Shown piece by piece: positions 7,887-15,082 of a DNA stretch of 23,857 bases. Within the stretch, counting starts at the first letter, position 1. Each line of letters opens with the position of its first letter. The stretch comes from Thaumarchaeota archaeon UBA160. GTDB taxonomy: Archaea > Thermoproteota > Nitrososphaeria > Conexivisphaerales > UBA164. Location: the NCBI GenBank assembly GCA_002506605.1, contig DAXX01000048.1:1-23857 (forward strand), read 5' to 3'. The translations under genes and the position numbers were made by a program. The notes beneath the pieces were generated by a model. That model did not search any database. It was not told the origin of the DNA and saw nothing but the letters and a program-made list of their open reading frames with translations.

Positions 7887-8663
7887 TTGTTAAAAGAAGA
7901 GGTTATCAATAAGATTATCGCAAAATTTCCAGACAAAACTATAATTTATACAGGTTGTCACGTTAAAAAAATAAATTACAGTTATTGTTATAACGACGTC
8001 GTTATCTTTCCTTCTGATATTCCCCCTTTAATTTTTGATGAAGAAGACAAAATCATAATTTATGGGCTAAGCCAAGAAAGGTCTATGTTTAAAGATGAAG
8101 CTTTGCCTATCTACGATCCATATCTTAGGTACAGTTTAGCAATAAACGAAAACAAACCCGCTTTAATTAAAAGCCTAATGAAAAAATCTTTAAAAGAGTC
8201 TATAAAGCACTTGTCAGAAGTTCCATTCTTTGGATCAGTATCTTTTTACGCATCTGTTGCTAGATTAATCGAACCAGCGATTGTCATGTCTGGTTCATCT
8301 TTAAGCCCTTCGCACATCTTTAACCAGATAAATAAAGAAAATTCTGAAATAATAAAAAAAATTTTTGAAATTTTACAGATAGATTCTAACCTGGGTTCAA
8401 TTTTAAGGCAAAGATCAAGCGTTTTAGCATCGCTTTTGCAAAAAAATCATTCGGTTGTGTTTTTAAAAAAGCTCGATAATTTGTTAACAGATAAAAAAGA
8501 TATGGAAGCCAGCGTGTATTTTTTTAACGAATTTTCAAAATTAGAAGGAACACAGCTTCAAGCTTTTGCCAAAGATTTTAAACTTGGATATGTTGACAGC
8601 AGAAAAAAAGAAGAGGTTGTAGATTTAATTAAAACGCTATCTCAAAAGCTAAACGACTTCTAA
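7887..8663 (+). CDS. Unknown conserved-looking protein, 258 aa
   Basis: I do not recognise this protein. It is soluble with no signal peptide or membrane helix. The first 60 residues alternate beta and alpha elements (KTIIYTGCHVKKI, YNDVVIFPSD, DEEDKIIIYGL) and could be a small alpha/beta domain; the pattern loosely recalls a nucleotidyltransferase fold but the catalytic Gly-Ser and Asp-x-Asp signature is not seen. Residues 100-258 are mostly helical and basic (KSLMKKSLKESIKHLSE and a Lys-rich C terminus). A Pro/Ser-rich loop, MSGSSLSPSH, lies near residue 135. Start is TTG with a GGTGA site. It is divergent from the hexapeptide-repeat operon across 66 bp and its end overlaps the decarboxylase gene by 15 bases. 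Confidence 0.75.
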   Translation: MLKEEVINKIIAKFPDKTIIYTGCHVKKINYSYCYNDVVIFPSDIPPLIFDEEDKIIIYGLSQERSMFKDEALPIYDPYLRYSLAINENKPALIKSLMKKSLKESIKHLSEVPFFGSVSFYASVARLIEPAIVMSGSSLSPSHIFNQINKENSEIIKKIFEILQIDSNLGSILRQRSSVLASLLQKNHSVVFLKKLDNLLTDKKDMEASVYFFNEFSKLEGTQLQAFAKDFKLGYVDSRKKEEVVDLIKTLSQKLNDF

Positions 8664-9983
8664 CCTTTCTTTAAGCAGGTTTCCACCTTCTTCTACATAT
8701 AGATCCTGCAATTCTTGTCTTTTGCGGGCCAGATAATAATGACCATCTGAAGATCTATAAACTATAGCAGGCTTAACCTGGCTGTGAAAAGGCATGTTAA
8801 AAACAACAGAATAGGCTCCTACGTTTTTGATCATAATGAGCTTTCCAACTTCAGCCCCATCTAGTTTTGATTCAGGTCCTACTTGAAAAATATCCATAGA
8901 ATCGCATAACCTTCCTGCTACGATTGGCTTCTCTTCACTATTTTCCTTTGATCCAACCACTTCCAACGGATAAACTTGTTGCAATAAGGCAATATCAAGA
9001 AGGTAATGATATCCAGAATCTAAGTAGATGATCTTCTTATTTCCATAATACTTTGAATTGACTATTTTTGAAACCATAACTGTTGATTCAGCAACTATGT
9101 ACCTCCCTGATTCTACAGCTAAGGTAAAAAAGTCACCATTTACGTCCACAAGCTCATTTATCTTTTCTATTATGGTTTTTACAATATCTTCCGGAGATGG
9201 AACCTTCACACCATAATTTACTGGCGTCCCGCCGCCTATATCAAGAAAGTTTATCTTAAATTCCCTTTCTTTTTTAATCTTTATAATTAGCTGTTTGATT
9301 TTTTCTAGCGCCTGCAAATATGCGTTAGGATCTTCCAGCTGGGAACCCAAATGAAAGTGAAAACCGCCAAACTTTACGTTTGGCTCATCAAGCAAGATCT
9401 TAACCATTTTATAAGCTGATTCTGGATTAGTTCCATTTAAAGGAACTCCGAATTTGCTAACCTTCATCGCAGACCTGATTTCTGCCCTAACCTGCACTTC
9501 CGGATTAACCCTTATGCTTATTTCTGGCACCACGTTGAGCATTTTGCTTGCCTCAATAGCATTATATAGTCCTCTCATGGAGCTAACAACTATTTTTCTA
9601 ATTCCCTTTGAGACAACATTTTTGTATTCATCTTCAGTTTCAGTAACACTTGTGTAAACAACATTTTCCGGTTTTCCACCAGATTTTAAAAGAAAGTACA
9701 ACTCCTCAGGAGACGTGACGTCAAAGTAACTGTCTAACTTGCTTAAATAGTTTAGAATATACGGATTAAAGTTTGCTTTTACTGAGTAGGCTATTATTGA
9801 AGGCCCCCTATAAACAGAATAAGCCTGCTTTAATTTATTATAGTTTTTTGCAATAATCTGTTCATCTGTAAGATAATAGGGCGTTCCAACTTTTTCAGCT
9901 AAAAAGTTCAGCAGTTGTTCGTCATAAGTAGGTTGTGTAAACGATGTTTTCTCTTCTTTATATAGAAGACTGATTTTTTCCAT
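8649..9983 (-). CDS. lysA: LysA-type PLP decarboxylase (diaminopimelate decarboxylase family)
   Basis: A 444-residue fold-type III (alanine racemase-like barrel) decarboxylase. The Schiff-base lysine is K69 in AYSVKAN; SKFG (177-180), HFHLGSQ (H211 stacks on PLP), the phosphate loop GGG (250-252) and ESGRY (291-295) follow, then the C-terminal barrel with C360. Diaminopimelate decarboxylase makes lysine from meso-DAP. HFHLGSQ fits that group, but the catalytic motif reads C360-D361-S-M-D, where diaminopimelate enzymes usually have Cys-Glu; Cys-Asp is common in ornithine/arginine decarboxylases, so the substrate is not certain. No other DAP-pathway gene is nearby. A TATA-like GTTTAAAAAG lies about 35 nt upstream of the ATG. 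The 3' end overlaps the unknown 258-residue protein gene by 15 bases. Confidence 0.85.
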   Translation of the reverse strand: MEKISLLYKEEKTSFTQPTYDEQLLNFLAEKVGTPYYLTDEQIIAKNYNKLKQAYSVYRGPSIIAYSVKANFNPYILNYLSKLDSYFDVTSPEELYFLLKSGGKPENVVYTSVTETEDEYKNVVSKGIRKIVVSSMRGLYNAIEASKMLNVVPEISIRVNPEVQVRAEIRSAMKVSKFGVPLNGTNPESAYKMVKILLDEPNVKFGGFHFHLGSQLEDPNAYLQALEKIKQLIIKIKKEREFKINFLDIGGGTPVNYGVKVPSPEDIVKTIIEKINELVDVNGDFFTLAVESGRYIVAESTVMVSKIVNSKYYGNKKIIYLDSGYHYLLDIALLQQVYPLEVVGSKENSEEKPIVAGRLCDSMDIFQVGPESKLDGAEVGKLIMIKNVGAYSVVFNMPFHSQVKPAIVYRSSDGHYYLARKRQELQDLYVEEGGNLLKERLEVV

Positions 9984-10105
9984 TTTATTATTTGTAATAT
10001 CCTTTACACTATCCCTTTTTAAACTTATCTGTATAAAATTTCAATCATTTGACAAAATTAATTTTAACAAGTTAAGAAAAGTAAACAAAAATAAAAAAGC
10101 GTTTT

Positions 10106-10444
10106 CTAACTTGCTGCCCTAACCGGCACATAAATATACCTGCCACTTACGCCGCCAACAACTTTTATGTACCCTTTTTCCTTTAACTGCTCAAGAAAAC
10201 TTTTCGCAACGCTTACTTTAACGCCGGTAGCCTTAGAAAGCTGGTATGGCGTTACGAACGGCATGTCTTTTATTATTTTCATCACATCGCTATCGCTTAA
10301 AGTCATTATAAATTCTGATTTTGATTTGTTTCTTTCTTCTGCTTTATCCTTCTTTTTCTTTTCTAAAAGACCCTGTTTTTTAAGTTCTTCTCTCATCTGC
10401 TCTTTTTCCATAGCGGCCAAAGTTTTCTTTTTATTTCCTCCCAT
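10106..10444 (-). CDS. rps25e: Small-subunit ribosomal protein eS25
   Basis: A 112-residue ribosomal protein found in eukaryotes and TACK/Asgard-type archaea but generally not in Euryarchaeota. The basic, unstructured N terminus (MGGNKKKTLAAMEKEQMREE, Lys-rich to about residue 45) is followed by a winged helix: FVTPYQLSKATGVKVSVAK, then FLEQLKEKGYIKVVGG and the wing ending RYIYVPV. The MGG(N/A)xKK start and the VTPY motif are family hallmarks. Length is normal. The gene stands alone, with a TATA box 26 nt upstream, so its mRNA looks leaderless. Confidence 0.92.
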   Translation of the reverse strand: MGGNKKKTLAAMEKEQMREELKKQGLLEKKKKDKAEERNKSKSEFIMTLSDSDVMKIIKDMPFVTPYQLSKATGVKVSVAKSFLEQLKEKGYIKVVGGVSGRYIYVPVRAAS

Positions 10445-10466
10445 ATTTTTTATTCAATTTGTACGA

Positions 10467-10474
10467 ATTAAAAA
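10467..10474 (-). promoter_or_regulatory. TATA box of the eS25 gene
   Basis: Minus-strand TTTTTAAT (complement of 10467-10474) is centred about 26 nt before the ATG at 10444, predicting a leaderless mRNA. Confidence 0.4.
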
Positions 10475-10556
10475 ACTTTATCTAAAGATTTTCAAAAGTT
10501 ATTCAAATAAAAATAATTTTTATTAAAATGGCTCATTTATTTCTGCATCATGTAGA

Positions 10557-11786
10557 TCATTGTTTTTGCTGCGCAAGCGAAGGAGCTATTTTAACCCATC
10601 CGGCAACAGTTATTATGTTGGTAACTATTATTATCAACGACGCGATCGTAACTATATAATGGGACATTGGCAATGAATAATACAAGGCCATCGAAGCAAG
10701 AACAGCAGGGGTGAGACCTTGAGCCATCATAACGTAGTAAGCGTTCGTGTATTTTTTATTTTTGGTAGACAACTTAACAGCAATGTACCTTGCCCCGAGG
10801 AGGATAGCCAGCAAAACTGCAAGGTAAATGTATGTTAATGTTGAAAAAAGCTTATCAATAAAAAACACAAGCCCTATGAAAAAGAAGAAATAAGTTCTTA
10901 AAAAGAAAGTTATCTCCTTTTGAAACATCTTTATGTAGTTTACCTGCAGATCGATTATCTGTTCGCTTGTTTTTGTTTTAAAAAAGTTCAAAAATGTTTT
11001 GTTGTTCATGAGCGTTATGCCAAAGGTTAAAACTCCGAGTATTGCGCTACCATTTATAAAAGACAAAAAGGCGTACAGCGCTAAAGTATAACCTATGGTT
11101 GCTATATAAAAAAACTCTTCAGTCCAAAAATGTCTTGCAAATTCGATCCATATAAGTGCTGCCAAGAATCCAATTACAATTCCTATGCTGATTTGAGATA
11201 TTAAGGAGCTCACTATGGTTTCAAAGCCATTAATGTCAAAAGGAACAGATTGTAAAAATGAATTTAAACTAAAAGTAAAAAGAACTATTAAAATCACGCT
11301 GTTAAGGCTTGCTTCTAAAGTTATGTTCGTAAAGAATCCTTCCTCCTTTATGCTCTTTGCCAAATATGGCACCACTGTAGTTGTTGTTTCCCCTCCTACA
11401 ACCGTAGCAAGAAAAAAAGATGAGTAGCTGCCCCAGTCAAAAACATACCTAAAAATTATAAAAATTAATACAACTGATAGCATAACATAGATAACGGTTC
11501 TTACGGCGGCGCTTGAACCTTCTTTTATAAGATCGTCTATCATAAAACTCATGCCAAGTTCGAGCATAATCATGGCCAGAGTCAACTGGGACAAATAGGG
11601 CAATATCTCTACAATAATAGAATAAGGAAAGATCTTAAATATAGGGCCAAAAATTATTCCTATAAGTATTAAAAATATGTATTCTGAAAACCCTGTTTTT
11701 CTGAAAAACATTTCTCCAAAGAAGCCTATGAAGATAAGCCCTGCAGTTATGAAGAAAATAGAGATAAAAGATAGAGCATAACTCAT
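10557..11786 (-). CDS. CPA-type cation/proton antiporter with altered ion site
   Basis: A 409-residue integral membrane protein with about 11-12 hydrophobic segments, of the monovalent cation/proton antiporter superfamily (Kef/NhaP-like, Na_H_Exchanger fold). Landmarks: LILIGIIFGPIF (39-50), LAMIMLELGMSF (70-81), and the core helices FFLATVVGGETTTTVVPYLA (124-143) and LEASLNSVILIVLF (157-170). In functional antiporters the second core helix reads E-x-x-x-N-D or similar; here E158 and N162 are kept but the ion-binding Asp is S163. The first core helix has E133 where Thr-Asp or Thr-Ser is usual. There is no C-terminal TrkA-N domain. It may use a different ion or mechanism, or be a channel or sensor. 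Divergent from the Pus10-like gene across 40 bp. Confidence 0.85.
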   Translation of the reverse strand: MSYALSFISIFFITAGLIFIGFFGEMFFRKTGFSEYIFLILIGIIFGPIFKIFPYSIIVEILPYLSQLTLAMIMLELGMSFMIDDLIKEGSSAAVRTVIYVMLSVVLIFIIFRYVFDWGSYSSFFLATVVGGETTTTVVPYLAKSIKEEGFFTNITLEASLNSVILIVLFTFSLNSFLQSVPFDINGFETIVSSLISQISIGIVIGFLAALIWIEFARHFWTEEFFYIATIGYTLALYAFLSFINGSAILGVLTFGITLMNNKTFLNFFKTKTSEQIIDLQVNYIKMFQKEITFFLRTYFFFFIGLVFFIDKLFSTLTYIYLAVLLAILLGARYIAVKLSTKNKKYTNAYYVMMAQGLTPAVLASMALYYSLPMSHYIVTIASLIIIVTNIITVAGWVKIAPSLAQQKQ

Positions 11787-11794
11787 ACGATTAG

Positions 11795-11818
11795 TTTTAA
11801 AAGGGCATCGTATTTAAG
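11795..11818. promoter_or_regulatory. Interleaved divergent promoters, antiporter and Pus10-like gene
   Basis: TTTTAAAA at 11795-11802 is centred 28 nt before the plus-strand ATG at 11827. Minus-strand CTTAAATA (complement of 11811-11818) is centred 28 nt before the antiporter ATG at 11786. Each TATA box lies between the other box and its own start side, so both promoters fit into the 40-bp spacer and both mRNAs would be nearly leaderless. Confidence 0.4.
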
Positions 11819-11826
11819 ATTTTCAG

Positions 11827-12948
11827 ATGTTATCTAAGATAGAAGAGGTGCTTATAAGAGATTTTAATGCTTGCGATAGATGCTTAAAGCGTTTTGTAAA
11901 AAATCCTGACAAAACATATCTGTTAAAAGCTAAAGAGAATAGAAGGCGCTGCAAGCTTTGCAACGGATTGTTAAGCGAAAGGAATTTGCTTAAAGCCGTT
12001 CTAAACAAATTAAGAGGATATTCCATAAGAACTTTTAATGTTGGTGTCAGGGTGCCTCAATCGTTGCAGAGTTTAGAAAATAAGATCAGCCTAGACTATG
12101 GTTTAATAGATTATGTACCTTTGAGGAAAGCCATCAAAGAACGGGTTGCAAAATATGTAAAGCATAAGCTAAATTTAAGGATGCAAGAGCCTGCTGACAT
12201 AAGCATAATCCTAGATCTTAGCGAAAATATTAATTCTGTCATCGTTAGCGAAAGAAAGGCTGTATACAGGTTAAATTTTATTAAAAACGCGGGAGCTAAG
12301 GTGTTAGCCGCTAAATGTGATGTATGCGGGGGGCATGGCTGTAGCGTATGCGAATGGACCGGAAAGAAAAATGACGGGTCTTTTGAGGCCTATTTACTGT
12401 ACGACGTTCCAAAATTGCTTAAAGCATCAAAGCCAGACATCATATGGCCAATAAAAGACATGCCGGAATTAAGCTTTTCTGGAATCGGCTTCCCTGTTTA
12501 TGTAATTTTCGATACGATCAAAGAAAGAACAAGGGCGCCTTTCCTTATAGATTTTAATTTTGATAAGGACATTAAAATAGTGAGCTTTTATGAGGTTAAA
12601 ACTCATTTATCATTAAATAAACCATTTTTACTCAGCGGTACTGTATGCATAGAGTTTAAAGAAGGATGCGATGATGAAAAAATGAAAACAATAAAACATC
12701 TAAGCAAAATTAGGCTCAAGGGGAAAAACGGCATCAAAGTATGGGATAAAAGTTTTACAGTTAAGAGCATCTCAATAAAGGGCAAAGCTTGCTGTTTTGA
12801 ATGCAAATATGAAAGCGGAATAAATTTTTACAACCTTTTTAATATAAGAGAAACGCCAAAGGATAAAGAAATACTTAATAAGCCGTTTAAGAAGGGAGAA
12901 GTAAAATCGTTTACGCTGGAACTATACAATATTAATCTGCCTGATTAA
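11827..12948 (+). CDS. Pus10-like protein lacking the pseudouridine synthase active site
   Basis: A 373-residue relative of archaeal Pus10, the enzyme that makes pseudouridine 54/55 in tRNA. The accessory half is well kept: zinc cysteines C16-x2-C19 and C42-x2-C45, a THUMP-like region (FNVGVRVPQ near 70; LRKAIKERVAKYVKHKL near 99-115; ADISIILDL), and a second cluster C164-x2-C167-x4-C172-x2-C175 followed by EWTGK, exactly as in Sulfolobus-type Pus10. The catalytic half is not: where Pus10 has FHxxGREDID-R-LGxGRPF, this protein has FSGIGFPVYVIFD (216-228) and then RAPFLID (236-242), so the Arg-Glu-Asp-x-Asp core and catalytic Asp are gone. The conserved C-terminal YIKE/GDxGRT region is also unrecognisable. 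Likely an RNA-binding protein without synthase activity. The end overlaps the SPOUT gene by 27 bases. Confidence 0.8.
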   Translation: MLSKIEEVLIRDFNACDRCLKRFVKNPDKTYLLKAKENRRRCKLCNGLLSERNLLKAVLNKLRGYSIRTFNVGVRVPQSLQSLENKISLDYGLIDYVPLRKAIKERVAKYVKHKLNLRMQEPADISIILDLSENINSVIVSERKAVYRLNFIKNAGAKVLAAKCDVCGGHGCSVCEWTGKKNDGSFEAYLLYDVPKLLKASKPDIIWPIKDMPELSFSGIGFPVYVIFDTIKERTRAPFLIDFNFDKDIKIVSFYEVKTHLSLNKPFLLSGTVCIEFKEGCDDEKMKTIKHLSKIRLKGKNGIKVWDKSFTVKSISIKGKACCFECKYESGINFYNLFNIRETPKDKEILNKPFKKGEVKSFTLELYNINLPD

Positions 12949-13752
12949 GGTATTTAATTGTCCTAAGCATATAAACATCGCCTCTTCAGTTCTAACGGTT
13001 TTAACTTTCTGCCCCTCTACCATGTTGAGCCAATAACCAACGCTTTTGTATTTTTCTTCTAAAATCTCCTCTAAACCCCTCTTTGGAGATCCAAAGAATA
13101 TCTCGAACCGCCTTTTATCTTTAAAATCAGCTTTCAGGTTTTCCCATTCATTCGAAATAGGTTTTCCTTCCCTTGACGTAAATATCACCGCCCCGTTAGA
13201 GCCAAACGCTTTATCTAAAGCCTGCTTAACGTTGTAAAGTTTTATTACTTCAAATCCTGAATAATCAGGAAAAGGATGCCTGATTGCATAAATTTTTCCC
13301 TTTTCTTTGTACAGTTTTATAGGTACTATTTTTCCCTTTTCTATGTTCTCCTTTGATTTTAATTCGATCGGCTCCTCTAATCCGGTTTCTACATAAAATT
13401 TTTCGCCCTTTGACAAAACATAGCCAAATCTAAGCTCTTCGTTTTTTGAAATGACATGGCTGGGTATGTTAAGGGGCGGAAGCATCCCTACATATCTAAA
13501 TTCATCTCTTAACGGCATAGCAACTTTTCTGAGGTAAGGTGGCGTTAATAGATACTGAAGCAGCGAATAAAAAAGTTCTAAATCTTCATGGCTTCCATGC
13601 AAATCATCATGGTAAATGTTAAATTCTTCTACGCCAAAAATTGCGGCTGCCCTTGCCAACAGCCCAGCCTTTTCCGTTTTGCTTAAAAGCCCAGATCTTT
13701 CGCTAATTACAGAGTCTGGCACGTAAACAGATAATCTAACTTTTTGTGTCAA
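12922..13752 (-). CDS. SPOUT-family RNA methyltransferase (COG2106, SPOUT1/C9orf114-like)
   Basis: A 276-residue member of the archaeal/eukaryotic family that includes human SPOUT1 (CENP-32). These are SAM-dependent trefoil-knot proteins presumed to methylate RNA. Signatures: the N-terminal strand KVRLSVYVPDSV, VEEFNIYHDD, LQYLLTPPYLRK (66-77), YVGMLPPLNIPSH, an inserted small beta domain (about 105-165), and the knot loop FEIFFGSPKRGLEEIL (about 217-232), ending in ALIFICLGQLNT-like helix (AMFICLGQLNTLIRQIN). Length is normal. The start is TTG; GGTGA lies 13 bases upstream, further than ideal, and a TATA-like TTTTTTAAAAGA sits about 33 nt upstream. It converges on the Pus10-like gene with 27 shared bases and diverges from proA across 81 bp. 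The target nucleotide is not known from sequence. Confidence 0.85.
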   Translation of the reverse strand: MTQKVRLSVYVPDSVISERSGLLSKTEKAGLLARAAAIFGVEEFNIYHDDLHGSHEDLELFYSLLQYLLTPPYLRKVAMPLRDEFRYVGMLPPLNIPSHVISKNEELRFGYVLSKGEKFYVETGLEEPIELKSKENIEKGKIVPIKLYKEKGKIYAIRHPFPDYSGFEVIKLYNVKQALDKAFGSNGAVIFTSREGKPISNEWENLKADFKDKRRFEIFFGSPKRGLEEILEEKYKSVGYWLNMVEGQKVKTVRTEEAMFICLGQLNTLIRQINIV

Positions 13753-13802
13753 TTTGCCGTTTTAGTCACCGAGTTATCTTTTAAAAAATCGCTTTAAAAA
13801 GG

Positions 13803-13810
13803 TTTAAATT
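13803..13810 (+). promoter_or_regulatory. TATA box of proA
   Basis: TTTAAATT is centred about 27 nt before the ATG at 13834, preceded by purines (AAAAAGG) that resemble a BRE. It predicts a leaderless proA mRNA. Confidence 0.45.
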
Positions 13811-13833
13811 TTTAGCGTCTTCATCAAAATAAA

Positions 13834-15081
13834 ATGGACGAACTCGTAGAAAAGGCTTTGTTAGCTAGAAAGGCTTGGTTTGAGCTAGCAAACTCATCAG
13901 ATTCTGTTAGAAAAAAGGCTCTTGAATCGATGTCTCAAGCCATTATTGAAAACAAAGAAAAAATATTAGAAGCAAACTCGTTAGATGTAGAGAAATTTAA
14001 AAAAGAACATCCTTCAGACCCCCTTTTAGATAGGCTGATTTTGAATGAAAAAAGGTTGAAATCAGCGGCCGAAGGTTTGATTAAAATATCGCAACTTCCA
14101 GATCCTATAGGTGAAGTAGTAGAAGGATGGACAACCATTCACGGTTTAAAAATTCAAAAAGTCAGGGTTCCCATAGGCGTGATAGGCGTAGTTTATGAAT
14201 CGAGGCCAAACGTAACGATAGACATATCAGGTCTTGCCATAAAATCAGGAAACGCCGTTGTTCTGAGAGGAGGGTCCGAAGCTTTAAATTCAAATAAAAC
14301 TATAGCAGAAATTTTAAGGGACAGCATAAAGGATTACATAAATAAGGATGTAATACAAATTATAGAAAATCCGGATAGAAGCATTGTGGACAAGATGTTA
14401 AAATTAAACGGATACCTTGATCTTTTAATTCCCAGGGGCAGCTCTTCTTTTATAGAATATGTGAGGAAAAACGCTTCAGTTCCGGTAATAGAAACTGGGG
14501 CTGGTAATAATCATATTTTTGTAAATTATGATGCTGACCTAGAAATGGCTACTAAAATAATAATAAACGCTAAAGTTCAGAGGCCAGCTGTCTGTAACGC
14601 GGTAAGAAAGATCCTAATCCATAAGGATATAGCAGAAAAATACGTGCCTATACTTTTAAAAGAGCTCAAAAAATACGGTGTTACAGTTAAAGGCGATGAA
14701 TCAGTTGTAAAAATAGCTCCTGATGTAATACCAGCTAGCGAGGAGGATTGGGATAAAGAATACATGGACTTAACGCTTTCGATAAAGATTGTGAATTCTG
14801 TTCAAGAAGCTGTAGAACACATAAACAAGCATGGCACAAAGCACTCTGAAGCAATAATAACTAACAATCTGAAAGATGCGCAATATTTTACTTGGAACGT
14901 AGATGCCGCTTGTACTTATGTTAACGCTTCCATTAGGTTTACAGACGGGGAGCAGTTCGGGTTCGGGGCAGAAGTTGGAATAAGCACCCAGAAGCTTCAC
15001 GCAAGGGGTCCAATGGGCATCAAGGAGCTTACAACAACAAAATATATAATATATGGCGAAGGGCAAACGAGAGAAATATAG
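13834..15081 (+). CDS. proA: Glutamate-5-semialdehyde dehydrogenase (gamma-glutamyl phosphate reductase)
   Basis: A 415-residue aldehyde-dehydrogenase-fold enzyme that reduces gamma-glutamyl phosphate to glutamate-5-semialdehyde with NADPH, the second step of proline synthesis. Visible: the helical start LARKAWFELANSS, PIGVIGVVYESRPNVTID (about 113-130), AIKSGNAVVLRGGSEA, LLIPRGSSSFIEYV (about 199-212), the catalytic Cys C254 in QRPAVCNAVRKIL, and the C-terminal FGAEVGISTQKLHARGPMG. All family landmarks are present and the length is normal. Its usual partner, glutamate 5-kinase (ProB), is not adjacent; the only neighbours are a SPOUT gene and glmS. ProA-type proline synthesis is not universal in archaea, so the gene may have been acquired, though base composition looks like its neighbours. 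The stop lies one base from the convergent glmS stop. Confidence 0.93.
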   Translation: MDELVEKALLARKAWFELANSSDSVRKKALESMSQAIIENKEKILEANSLDVEKFKKEHPSDPLLDRLILNEKRLKSAAEGLIKISQLPDPIGEVVEGWTTIHGLKIQKVRVPIGVIGVVYESRPNVTIDISGLAIKSGNAVVLRGGSEALNSNKTIAEILRDSIKDYINKDVIQIIENPDRSIVDKMLKLNGYLDLLIPRGSSSFIEYVRKNASVPVIETGAGNNHIFVNYDADLEMATKIIINAKVQRPAVCNAVRKILIHKDIAEKYVPILLKELKKYGVTVKGDESVVKIAPDVIPASEEDWDKEYMDLTLSIKIVNSVQEAVEHINKHGTKHSEAIITNNLKDAQYFTWNVDAACTYVNASIRFTDGEQFGFGAEVGISTQKLHARGPMGIKELTTTKYIIYGEGQTREI

Positions 15082-15082
15082 C

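Noticed and set aside
10167..10526. 119-codon plus-strand frame
   Set aside because: Runs antisense through the eS25 gene, which is certain; Phe/Ser-rich composition is typical of the shadow of a Lys/Glu-rich gene.
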